Shown here in pieces: positions 1 through 6,023 of a stretch of 7,701 nucleotides of DNA; within the stretch, counting starts at the first letter, position 1; every line of letters starts with the position of its first letter. The stretch spans positions 1 through 7,701 of the forward strand of contig JASLJP010000181.1 in assembly GCA_030152425.1 (NCBI GenBank), written 5' to 3'. The notes beneath the pieces are model-generated. The model worked only from the letters and a program-made list of their open reading frames with translations. It made no database searches and was not told the origin of the DNA. The stretch is from Aquirhabdus sp. (lineage in GTDB: Bacteria; Pseudomonadota; Gammaproteobacteria; Pseudomonadales; Moraxellaceae). Both the position numbers and the translations under genes were made by a program.

Positions 1-736
1 TCTTCTCGGCTTCTGGATATTTCTGCAGTGCGACGGCATCAAAGCCCATGCTGCCCATCATTTCAAAGCTTGGTGGCAGACCGGCCAGTTTCTCAGCGGT
101 CGTACCGGCACGGATGAATTCATCCTTGGCCAGGATGGTCAGACCGGCGTTGTCTTTGACTGGAATGATGGATTTATCAAAGCGGCCAGCGGCTTGGGCA
201 GCAGCAGCTTTGGCTTGAGAGTTGGCCGCAAAGTTGTCCACGTCAGTACGGCTATAGCCGTCGAGCGTTGCGATCAGGTCAGCGCCGACGCCTTGGGGCA
301 CGAAGCCGGATGCCAAGCTGGTGGCTGGGTCATAGGCCCATGGACCGCCATCAGATCCCATTGCCACGCGTGACATCGACTCAACACCGCCAGCTACAAC
401 CAGATCTTCCCAGCCTGAGCGAATTTTTTGCGCGGCAAGGTTGATGGCTTCCAGACCTGAGGCGCAAAAACGGTTGATCTGTACACCGGCGACATGGTCG
501 CTCCAGCCTGCAGCAATGGCTGCGGTCTTGGCAATATCGCCACCTTGGTCGCCGAGCGGTGACACGCAGCCCAAGATCACGTCTTCAACCAAGCTGGTAT
601 CCAGCTTGTTACGCTGTTCCAGCGCATGCATCAGGGTGATGACAAGCGAGATCGGCTTGACTTCATGCAGACTGCCGTCTTTTTTTCCTTTGCCGCGGGG
701 GGTGCGGATCGCATCAAAAATATAGGCTTCGGTCAC
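1..736 (-). CDS. Acetyl-CoA C-acyltransferase (thiolase), N-terminal part, runs off the left edge
   Basis: Thiolases cleave 3-ketoacyl-CoA with CoA to give acetyl-CoA and a shortened acyl-CoA, the last step of beta-oxidation, in the cytoplasm. About 245 codons are present of a family usually near 400, so the C-terminal His and second Cys motifs lie outside. The translation begins VTEAYIFDAIRTPRG. It carries the nucleophile motif NRFCASGLEA with Cys at about residue 91, then GGVESMSRVAMGSDGG and GFVPQGVGADLIATLDG. The start chosen is GTG at 736: AGGAG (745-749) lies 8 bases upstream, and the nearby ATG at 743 is out of frame. From memory, the stretch GDQGGDIAKTAAIAAGW and the whole N-terminus resemble the FadA thiolases of actinobacteria (M. 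tuberculosis Rv0859 type), beta subunits of a trifunctional enzyme. A FadB-like partner would then be expected further left, outside the window. The thiolase call is firm; the subtype is inferred. Confidence 0.93.
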   Translation of the reverse strand, partial: MTEAYIFDAIRTPRGKGKKDGSLHEVKPISLVITLMHALEQRNKLDTSLVEDVILGCVSPLGDQGGDIAKTAAIAAGWSDHVAGVQINRFCASGLEAINLAAQKIRSGWEDLVVAGGVESMSRVAMGSDGGPWAYDPATSLASGFVPQGVGADLIATLDGYSRTDVDNFAANSQAKAAAAQAAGRFDKSIIPVKDNAGLTILAKDEFIRAGTTAEKLAGLPPSFEMMGSMGFDAVALQKYPEAEK

Positions 737-799
737 GGGACATGCTCCTGATTCAGTCGGTGTTTATATGCTTTTTTAGGGCGAGATTCGGTGGACTAG

Positions 800-827
800 A
801 GTGTAGCGAGATTTGCGTGATGGGCAA
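800..827 (-). promoter_or_regulatory. Candidate sigma70 promoter of the thiolase gene
   Basis: On the minus strand TTGCCC (822-827) and TACACT (800-805) are separated by 16 bases, each matching four of six consensus positions. Transcription would start near 793 and give a leader of roughly 57 bases before the GTG start. It lies downstream of the terminator of the AraC-type gene, so the thiolase gene needs its own promoter here. Called by eye only. Confidence 0.35.
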
Positions 828-873
828 TGATGAGAAATGTCAGTGGATATGCAAAATACGCCACGGCAAACGT

Positions 874-898
874 AAAAAAGCACGCAATTGCTGCGTGC
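874..898 (-). terminator. Rho-independent terminator of the AraC-family gene
   Basis: A perfect 7-bp stem, GCACGCA (880-886) with TGCGTGC (892-898) around a 5-base loop, is followed on the minus strand by six T (874-879). It lies 54 bases past the stop codon of the AraC-type gene and ends its transcript before the thiolase promoter. Confidence 0.85.
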
Positions 899-952
899 CT
901 TGCTATTTACAGTGCCTCAATTTTATGCAATCAACAAATGACTAAGCAGTCA

Positions 953-1960
953 CTACTGACGATGGGTCTGACGATAAAGTCCCGGTGTGACCCCTGTCCA
1001 TTTCTTGAAGGCGCGGTGGAAGGTGCTGGTCTCACTAAAGCCCACTTGTTCTGCCACTTCATCCAGCGTCAGATGGGACATCCCGAGCAGATGGATCGCG
1101 GTATCGCGGCGCAGATCGTCCTTGACGCCTTGATAGCTCTTGCCTTCGGCCGTCAGACGGCGACGCAGGGTTTGTGGCGACAGGTAGAGATGGGCAGCCA
1201 CTTCGTTGAGTGTCGGCATCTCTGTGCTGATATTGCTTTTCAGCAGTTCACGGATACGTGCAGTCAGCGAGTTGGTGTTTTTAAACTTGATCAGCAGACG
1301 GGCAGGTGCGGTCTTGAGGAATTCGGCTAGGGTGTCTTCGGTCTGGCGGATCGGCAATGCCAGATAGTCGGCGGCAAAGCTGATTTCGGTATAGGTGGTA
1401 TCAAACATCATGTTAGGCGCGAAAAACAGCGCATCGTATTCATCGACATGTTTCGGTTTTGGATAGCCGAACTTGACGCGCTCAAGCGGGATACGACGAC
1501 CGATCAGCCAACTGGCCAGACCGTGCCAGATCATCAGCATGCTTTCGGTGATGAAATGGTCGACATCGCGATCGCGTGGCACGTTAACGCGTAGGCGGGC
1601 TTCGTGCAGGTCATGGCTGATGCTCATCGACCAGTCCGTACCAAATAGACTGTAAAACTGCTGGCCGCGCTCCAGCGCTTTGCCGAGCGTGCCCGCATGG
1701 ATGATCACCTGACACATCATGGCAAAGGTGCCGAGACGGCGCGGGGTCATATCAAAACCCAAGTGTTCGTCTTGGGTCGCAAGCCACATGGTTTGGGCGA
1801 AGCGTGTGTACTGTTCTGGAGAAACCCGTGCTTTAGGTTGGTTGAGCAGGGCAGGATCGATCCCTGCACGACTGACCAAACTCTCGATATCCATATTGAG
1901 GCGTTTTGCACCAGCAAGTGCGGCATTAACAAAATGAATTGAAATCGTATCGCGAGTCAT
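953..1960 (-). CDS. AraC-family transcriptional regulator (OruR-like, arabinose-binding-domain type)
   Basis: A 335-residue DNA-binding regulator. The N-terminal part (about residues 1-210) has the look of the arabinose-binding-like AraC effector domain seen in OruR-type regulators. The C-terminal part (about 235-330) is a double helix-turn-helix AraC domain. The first helix-turn-helix is around TLNEVAAHLYLSPQTLRRRL (250-269). The second is around LTLDEVAEQVGFSETSTFHRAFKKWTG (297-323), with the typical GFSE/TFHRAFKKWTG signature. The frame stays open upstream to 2086, but ATG 1960 is preferred. It starts MTRDTISIHFVNAAL, which fits the usual start of this family, has GAGT a few bases upstream, and the extra 42 residues are Arg-rich and look unlike a domain. 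The gene is divergent from the CaiB/BaiF-family gene, so it probably controls that gene and perhaps the thiolase. The effector is unknown; a CoA ester or fatty acid is a guess from context. Confidence 0.9.
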   Translation of the reverse strand: MTRDTISIHFVNAALAGAKRLNMDIESLVSRAGIDPALLNQPKARVSPEQYTRFAQTMWLATQDEHLGFDMTPRRLGTFAMMCQVIIHAGTLGKALERGQQFYSLFGTDWSMSISHDLHEARLRVNVPRDRDVDHFITESMLMIWHGLASWLIGRRIPLERVKFGYPKPKHVDEYDALFFAPNMMFDTTYTEISFAADYLALPIRQTEDTLAEFLKTAPARLLIKFKNTNSLTARIRELLKSNISTEMPTLNEVAAHLYLSPQTLRRRLTAEGKSYQGVKDDLRRDTAIHLLGMSHLTLDEVAEQVGFSETSTFHRAFKKWTGVTPGLYRQTHRQ

Positions 1961-2003
1961 AAGGCTACTCTTTTCGTTTGGACTCTGCGTGGCGCAGGCT
2001 AGG

Positions 2004-2038
2004 CGTCGCGTAGAGTCGTATCGTAGGCGACGTATCGT
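2004..2038. repeat. Direct and inverted repeat cluster, possible operator of the AraC-type regulator
   Basis: CGTATCGT occurs twice (2017-2024 and 2031-2038), starts 14 bases apart. CGTCGCGTA (2004-2012) and TAGGCGACG (2024-2032) form an inverted repeat with one mismatch. The cluster lies in the 5' leader of the AraC-type gene, in the shared upstream region. AraC proteins usually bind direct repeats, so an operator is possible, but the 14-base phase is shorter than the roughly two-turn spacing common in the family. Confidence 0.3.
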
Positions 2039-2099
2039 GCGGAGCGGCTGGATAAATGTGCCAGCCCATCTGATACTTGGCGTCATTGTGGCGGGGGAT

Positions 2100-2116
2100 C
2101 AGACTATAATAGTCTG
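2100..2116. promoter_or_regulatory. Palindrome over a TATAAT box in the divergent AraC / racemase control region
   Basis: CAGACTATAATAGTCTG is a perfect inverted repeat, with 7-base arms and a TAA centre. It contains TATAAT on the plus strand (2105-2110) and TATAGT on the minus strand (2103-2108), so it could hold a -10 box for either divergent gene and be covered by a dimeric protein. No good -35 box is found at normal distance on either strand, which fits an activator-dependent promoter. Apart from this element and the repeats at 2004-2038, I see nothing else defined between 1961 and 2191. Confidence 0.4.
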
Positions 2117-2191
2117 CCGCTTGGGTCTGCAGTATAACGCCATAGCTCAATTTGAAGTCAATGGCACAAATTAACCATCGGAATCATACGT

Positions 2192-3328
2192 ATGACAAAC
2201 ACCGCAAATTCACCGCTTTCCGGTCTGAAAATCTTGGATTTCTCCACCTTGCTCCCTGGGCCGTACGCGACCCTGATGCTGGCGGATCTGGGTGCTGATG
2301 TGATTCATATCGAATCCCCGACGCGGGTCGATTTGTGCCGTGTGGTGCCACCCTATGCCGACGGACAGGCCACCGCCCATGCGTTTTTGAACCGCAACAA
2401 ACGCTCTGCGGCCATGGATCTCAAGCTACCTGAAAATGTACAAAAGATCAAAGATCTGATTGCTGAGTACGACATTATCGTCGAGCAGTTCCGTCCCGGC
2501 GTGATGGCACGCTTAGGGCTCGACTATGAGACTTTGAGCAAGATCAACCCCCGGTTGATCTATTGCTCGATCACCGGCTACGGACAGGACGGCAGCCATA
2601 AAGACCGTGCCGGTCACGATATTAACTATATTGCGCTGACAGGTATTGCAGGGCACTGTGGCCGTAAAGGTCAGTTGCCCCCCGCGATGGGCATCCAGAT
2701 CGCCGATGTCGCCGGTGGGTCGCTGCATGCCGTGATCGGTGTGCTGACTGCCGTGATCGAACGCGGTGTGAGCGGGCAAGGTCAGCATATCGACGTGTCG
2801 ATGACCGACTGCGCCTTTAGCCTAAACACCATGGCCGGTGCCGCCCAGATCGCAGCAGGCGAGCCTCAAGCCCCAGAAACGGCAACCCTGAATGGCGGTT
2901 CTTTCTACGACTATTATGAAACCCAAGATGGTCGTTACATCTCGGTCGGTTCGTTGGAGCCACAGTTCCTGCAGGGGCTGGCCCATGCCTTGGCACTGCC
3001 TGACTTGATTCGTCTGGGTTCCTCGCTGCAGCCGGACGACCGTGCCGAGTCCCGCGCCCTGATCCGTACCGCGATTGCCGCACAGTCTTATGACTACTGG
3101 ACGCACGTGTTCCAAGCCTTGGATGTCTGTGTCGAGCCAGTCCGCACCTTGGCTGAAGCAGTGGCGTCACCGCTGGCCAGCGAGCGCGGTTGGGTGGTGG
3201 ATGTTCCTCTGGATGCCCGCGCGCCTAGCGGTGGCCAGCAACGCCAGATCGCCCATCCGATCAAGTATTCACGCAGTAAACCCGTGTATAACTATGTCGG
3301 CCGTGCCGTCGGCGCCGACGAGATCTAA
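2192..3328 (+). CDS. CaiB/BaiF-family protein, alpha-methylacyl-CoA racemase type
   Basis: A 378-residue protein of the family III CoA-transferase fold. The N-terminus LSGLKILDFSTLLPGPYATLMLADLGADVIHIE is the standard CoA-binding start. FLNRNKRSAAMDLK, VEQFRPGVMARLGLDY and YCSITGYGQDG follow. GHDINYIALTG (His142), IADVAGG (Asp172) and SVGSLEP (Glu256) match the catalytic His, Asp and Glu of alpha-methylacyl-CoA racemases; the His-to-Asp spacing of 30 equals that of the M. tuberculosis enzyme. This points to 2-methylacyl-CoA epimerisation (branched-chain or sterol side-chain beta-oxidation) rather than CoA transfer. A transferase cannot be fully excluded, because both reactions use the same Asp in this family. 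ATG 2192 has GGAA 8 bases upstream. It is single, divergent from the AraC-type gene, and ends at a bidirectional terminator. Cytoplasmic; no signal peptide or membrane segment. Confidence 0.9.
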   Translation: MTNTANSPLSGLKILDFSTLLPGPYATLMLADLGADVIHIESPTRVDLCRVVPPYADGQATAHAFLNRNKRSAAMDLKLPENVQKIKDLIAEYDIIVEQFRPGVMARLGLDYETLSKINPRLIYCSITGYGQDGSHKDRAGHDINYIALTGIAGHCGRKGQLPPAMGIQIADVAGGSLHAVIGVLTAVIERGVSGQGQHIDVSMTDCAFSLNTMAGAAQIAAGEPQAPETATLNGGSFYDYYETQDGRYISVGSLEPQFLQGLAHALALPDLIRLGSSLQPDDRAESRALIRTAIAAQSYDYWTHVFQALDVCVEPVRTLAEAVASPLASERGWVVDVPLDARAPSGGQQRQIAHPIKYSRSKPVYNYVGRAVGADEI

Positions 3329-3352
3329 GCCGCCTTAACCGCACTCACGCAT

Positions 3353-3382
3353 AAAAAAAGCCCCAACATTGGGGCTTTTTTT
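3353..3382. terminator. Bidirectional Rho-independent terminator between convergent genes
   Basis: Seven A (3353-3359), GCCCCAA (3360-3366), a 2-base CA turn, TTGGGGC (3369-3375) and seven T (3376-3382) form a fully symmetric hairpin with T-tracts in both directions. It serves the plus-strand racemase-type gene ending at 3328 and the minus-strand glnS ending at 3392. Confidence 0.93.
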
Positions 3383-3391
3383 ATCGGTCTA

Positions 3392-5122
3392 TTAGCCTTT
3401 CCAGCTGTCTTTCAGATCCAAGATTCGGTTAAACACTGGCTTGGCGGTGCTGTGGTCTTTTTCGTCAGCGATGAAATAGCCTTCACGTTCAAATTGGAAA
3501 CGCTCGCCCTTGGCCGCCTGCGCCAGTGACGGCTCAACAAAGGCCTGCAAGATGGTCTGCGAACCGGGATTGACGTTTTGCATAAAGTCATCGCCCGCTT
3601 CTGGATCGGCGCTGACAAACAGGCGGTCATAGATACGCACTTCGGCAGGGATACCCGCTGTCGCCGACACCCATTGGATCACGCCCTTGACCTTACGGCC
3701 TTCAGGGTTCTTGCCCAGCGTTTCAGGATCGATTGAGCATTTCAGTTCGATGACGATGCCGTCAGCATCCTTGATCACCTCATCACAGCGGATCACGTAA
3801 GCATGGCGCAGGCGCACCTCACCATCCGGCACCAGACGTTTAAAACCCTTCGGCGGCACTTCTTCAAAGTCGGCGCGGTCGATATAGAGGGTGTCGGTCA
3901 GCGGAATCTCGCGCGTGCCCAGATCGACATTTGGGTGGCGCGCATGGCTGAGGGTCAGCGCCGCGGGCAGATTGGTCAGGGTGACTTTGAGCGGGCGCAG
4001 CACGGCCATACCGCGTGGGGCGACATTTTCGATGGATTGGCGGATGCAGAATTCCAGCAGGCCGACATCGACCACGCCATCGTTTTTGCTCACTCCGACG
4101 CGTTGGCAGAAGTCGCGCAGACCTTCAGGGGTAAAGCCACGACGGCGCATACCGGCCACGGTTGGCATCCGTGGATCATCCCAGCCAGTGACCACACCAT
4201 CATCGACCAGCTTTTTCAGCTTGCGCTTACTGGTCAGCGTGTAGTCGACATTGAGGCGTGAAAACTCGATCTGACGCGGTTTGGCCGGTGTGTTGACCTT
4301 GGCGATGACCCAGTCGTAGAACGGACGATGATCTTCAAACTCCAGCGTACACAGCGAATGAGTGATCTCTTCGATGGCATCGCCGAGCGGATGGGCATAG
4401 TCATACATCGGGTAGATGACCCAGTCACTGCCGGTTTGATGATGCTCGATGTGCAAGATACGGTACAGCACTGGATCGCGCATATGGACGTTCGGGCTGG
4501 CCATGTCGATCTTGGCACGCAGTACGGCTTCGCCTGCGGCAAATCCGCCTTCTTTCATTTTGGCAAATAGCGTGAGGTTTTCCGCGACGGACTGATCCCG
4601 ATGAGGAGAATTCGTCCCCGGTTGGGTAAAGTCGCCACGATTGAGACGGATTTCTTCGATCGTTTGTAGATCGACGTAGGCGTCGCCTTGCTCGATCAGT
4701 TGTACCGCCCACGCATACAGTTGGCCAAAGTAACTGGAGGCGTGGCGAACTGCGCCATCCCATTGGAAGCCGAGCCATTTGACGTCTTTTTCGATGTTGT
4801 CGATATATTCTTGTTCTTCCGCCGCAGGGTTGGTGTCGTCGAGGCGCAAATGGCAGACGCCATTGTTTTCACTGGCGATGCCAAAGTTCAGGCAGATCGA
4901 CTTGACGTGTCCGAGGTGCAGATAGCCATTCGGCTCAGGCGGGAAGCGGGTCACGATCTGGCTGTGTTTGCCTGTGGCAAGATCATCCGCAACAATGGCG
5001 CGGATAAAGTCTAGACCTACGGTCGTGTCTGATCCTTGTTGTTGCTGTGCTTGCTGACCCGCGACATTGGCGGTTGGATGCGGGGTCGGTGCAACAGCGG
5101 TCGGCAGATCAGAAGAATTCAT
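3392..5122 (-). CDS. glnS: Glutamine--tRNA ligase (glutaminyl-tRNA synthetase)
   Basis: A class I aminoacyl-tRNA synthetase that charges tRNA-Gln with glutamine using ATP, in the cytoplasm. With ATG 5122 the product is 576 residues. The Rossmann catalytic core starts near residue 39 (FIRAIVADDLATGKHSQIVTR). It has the HIGH-type motif PPEPNGYLHLGH at 61-72, the KMSKS-type motif LTSKRKL at about 296-302, and GWDDPRMPTVAGMRRRG just after. The C-terminal half is the beta-barrel anticodon-binding region, ending FQFEREGYF and KPVFNRILDLKDSW. It is about 20 residues longer than E. coli GlnS because of an N-terminal tail rich in Pro, Thr, Ala and Gln (GQQAQQQQG). A GTG at 5131 in the same frame is an alternative start; neither start has a strong ribosome site. 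Single gene, with its own leader (see the hairpins at 5143-5202) and divergent from ppi. Confidence 0.97.
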   Translation of the reverse strand: MNSSDLPTAVAPTPHPTANVAGQQAQQQQGSDTTVGLDFIRAIVADDLATGKHSQIVTRFPPEPNGYLHLGHVKSICLNFGIASENNGVCHLRLDDTNPAAEEQEYIDNIEKDVKWLGFQWDGAVRHASSYFGQLYAWAVQLIEQGDAYVDLQTIEEIRLNRGDFTQPGTNSPHRDQSVAENLTLFAKMKEGGFAAGEAVLRAKIDMASPNVHMRDPVLYRILHIEHHQTGSDWVIYPMYDYAHPLGDAIEEITHSLCTLEFEDHRPFYDWVIAKVNTPAKPRQIEFSRLNVDYTLTSKRKLKKLVDDGVVTGWDDPRMPTVAGMRRRGFTPEGLRDFCQRVGVSKNDGVVDVGLLEFCIRQSIENVAPRGMAVLRPLKVTLTNLPAALTLSHARHPNVDLGTREIPLTDTLYIDRADFEEVPPKGFKRLVPDGEVRLRHAYVIRCDEVIKDADGIVIELKCSIDPETLGKNPEGRKVKGVIQWVSATAGIPAEVRIYDRLFVSADPEAGDDFMQNVNPGSQTILQAFVEPSLAQAAKGERFQFEREGYFIADEKDHSTAKPVFNRILDLKDSWKG

Positions 5123-5142
5123 AATACTCACAACGAAAGACT

Positions 5143-5170
5143 AAAATAAAAAACGCCGTCTAGAAACGGC
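5143..5170 (-). terminator. Terminator-like hairpin in the glnS leader (possible attenuator)
   Basis: On the minus strand GCCGT (5166-5170) and ACGGC (5155-5159) pair around a 6-base loop. They are followed by a G, six T, an A and four T, down to 5143. This has the form of a Rho-independent terminator with a short stem, and it ends only about 20 bases before the glnS ATG, with no other gene upstream on this strand for it to terminate. It may attenuate glnS transcription or end a small leader RNA. Confidence 0.55.
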
Positions 5171-5178
5171 AGGGGTGT

Positions 5179-5202
5179 CGCGATGTCAGGCGCTACATCG
5201 CG
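5179..5202 (-). promoter_or_regulatory. Strong hairpin in the glnS leader
   Basis: CGCGATGT (5179-5186) and ACATCGCG (5195-5202) form a perfect 8-bp stem with an 8-base loop. It lies 8 bases upstream (minus strand) of the terminator-like hairpin, so the two would be tandem structures in the glnS 5' leader. Its role is unknown: it could be half of an attenuation switch, a protein or tRNA binding site, or part of a small RNA. Confidence 0.4.
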
Positions 5203-5281
5203 CAAATCGCCACAGTAGCGCAGATCGATCTGACAGATCATGGTGATCGTGTTTAAATCCTGTGCAACGGTGCGATCAAAT

Positions 5282-5302
5282 GCAAAATAGATACAATTTT
5301 GC
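5282..5302. repeat. Inverted repeat GCAAAAT-N7-ATTTTGC between glnS and ppi
   Basis: Two perfect 7-base arms (5282-5288 and 5296-5302) flank a 7-base centre. The element overlaps TACAAT (5292-5297), a possible plus-strand -10 box for ppi without a clear -35 box. It also lies just downstream of the candidate glnS -10 box. The symmetry suits a dimeric regulator; no known operator is recognised. Confidence 0.35.
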
Positions 5303-5311
5303 TTGCTGCAT

Positions 5312-5340
5312 AGTCTACCGTTTGATTACCCTAGCCTCAA
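5312..5340 (-). promoter_or_regulatory. Candidate sigma70 promoter of glnS
   Basis: On the minus strand TTGAGG (5335-5340) and TAGACT (5312-5317) are 17 bases apart, with four of six matches each. Transcription from about 5305 would give a leader of some 180 bases containing both hairpins. Called by eye. Confidence 0.35.
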
Positions 5341-5373
5341 CCGAAACCCTACCGCTTTTTGGAGTAATTAAGC

Positions 5374-5886
5374 ATGGATCATCCACAAGTCGCCTTTGAT
5401 ACCAACGTTGGCACCATCGTCATCGAACTGAATCAAGAAAAAGCCCCGAAAACCGTTGCCAACTTTCTGGCCTACGTAAAAAGCGGTCATTACAACGGCA
5501 CGATTTTTCATCGCGTCATCAAAGATTTCATGATCCAAGGGGGTGGTTTTGACGAGAACTTCAGCCAAAAACCCGCACCTAACACCGTGATCAACGAAGC
5601 AGACAACGGCCTGAAAAACGAAGAAGGCACCATCGCTATGGCGCGCACCAGCGACCCACAGTCGGCCAGCGCCCAGTTCTTCATCAACGCCAAAAACAAT
5701 ACCTTCCTGAACTACACCAGCAAAACACCACAAGGCTGGGGCTATGCCGTATTCGGTAAAGTGGTTTCTGGTCTGGATGTGGTCAAAAACATCGAGCTGG
5801 TCAAAACCACCAACAAAGGCGGCCATGGCGATGTTCCCGTCACCAATGTCGTGATCAACAAAGCTACGCTGCTCGACGCGAAATAA
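5374..5886 (+). CDS. ppiB: Peptidyl-prolyl cis-trans isomerase, cyclophilin type (PpiB-like)
   Basis: A 170-residue cyclophilin that speeds cis-trans isomerisation of Xaa-Pro bonds during protein folding. The length and whole-domain match fit cytoplasmic E. coli PpiB (164 residues). No signal peptide is seen, which separates it from periplasmic PpiA. Active-site motifs are IFHRVI (Arg47), FMIQGGG (52-58), GTIAMAR (85-91), SASAQFFIN (97-105) and GWGYAVFGKVVSGLDVV. GGAG (5361-5364) lies 9 bases before ATG 5374. The gene is divergent from glnS and has its own terminator. It uses more AAA and AAC codons than its neighbours, which may reflect high expression. The family call is firm; the symbol follows E. 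coli usage. Confidence 0.95.
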   Translation: MDHPQVAFDTNVGTIVIELNQEKAPKTVANFLAYVKSGHYNGTIFHRVIKDFMIQGGGFDENFSQKPAPNTVINEADNGLKNEEGTIAMARTSDPQSASAQFFINAKNNTFLNYTSKTPQGWGYAVFGKVVSGLDVVKNIELVKTTNKGGHGDVPVTNVVINKATLLDAK

Positions 5887-5942
5887 TCCACGCGCAACAG
5901 CCTAAATCGCCTGCAGTAATTGCAGTGATTTTCGATTAAAAT

Positions 5943-5968
5943 AAAGCGGCCTTCGGGCTGCTTTTTTT
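5943..5968 (+). terminator. Rho-independent terminator of ppi
   Basis: AGCGGCC (5945-5951), a TTCG tetraloop (5952-5955) and GGCTGCT (5956-5962, with one G-T pair), then a run of seven T ending at 5968. The hairpin starts 56 bases after the ppi stop codon. It separates ppi from lpxH, so the two are probably not one tight operon unless there is read-through. Confidence 0.9.
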
Positions 5969-6023
5969 ATGCACGGTAAAACAACACCAATACGCCAAAA
6001 CTTCATTGTTTGAATATCACTTT

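Noticed and set aside
441..725. Plus-strand ORF opposite the thiolase
   Set aside because: Antisense shadow of a clear thiolase frame with the catalytic Cys motif.
1961..2086. 42-codon N-terminal extension of the AraC-type gene
   Set aside because: The frame is open, but the segment is Arg-rich without family resemblance, and it would cover the repeat cluster in the control region. ATG 1960 fits the usual start of the family.
3803..4261. 152-codon plus-strand ORF inside glnS
   Set aside because: Shadow of glnS on the opposite strand; the composition mirrors GlnS codons and shows no domain.
5368..5826. 152-codon minus-strand ORF opposite ppi
   Set aside because: Complementary shadow of the cyclophilin gene, with no independent start signal or motif.
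5911..5925. CTGCA-N5-TGCAG dyad after ppi
   Set aside because: A short stem without a T-tract; the true terminator follows at 5943-5968.
5887..6023. Search for a promoter of lpxH
   Set aside because: No convincing -35/-10 pair was found after the ppi terminator, so none is called.
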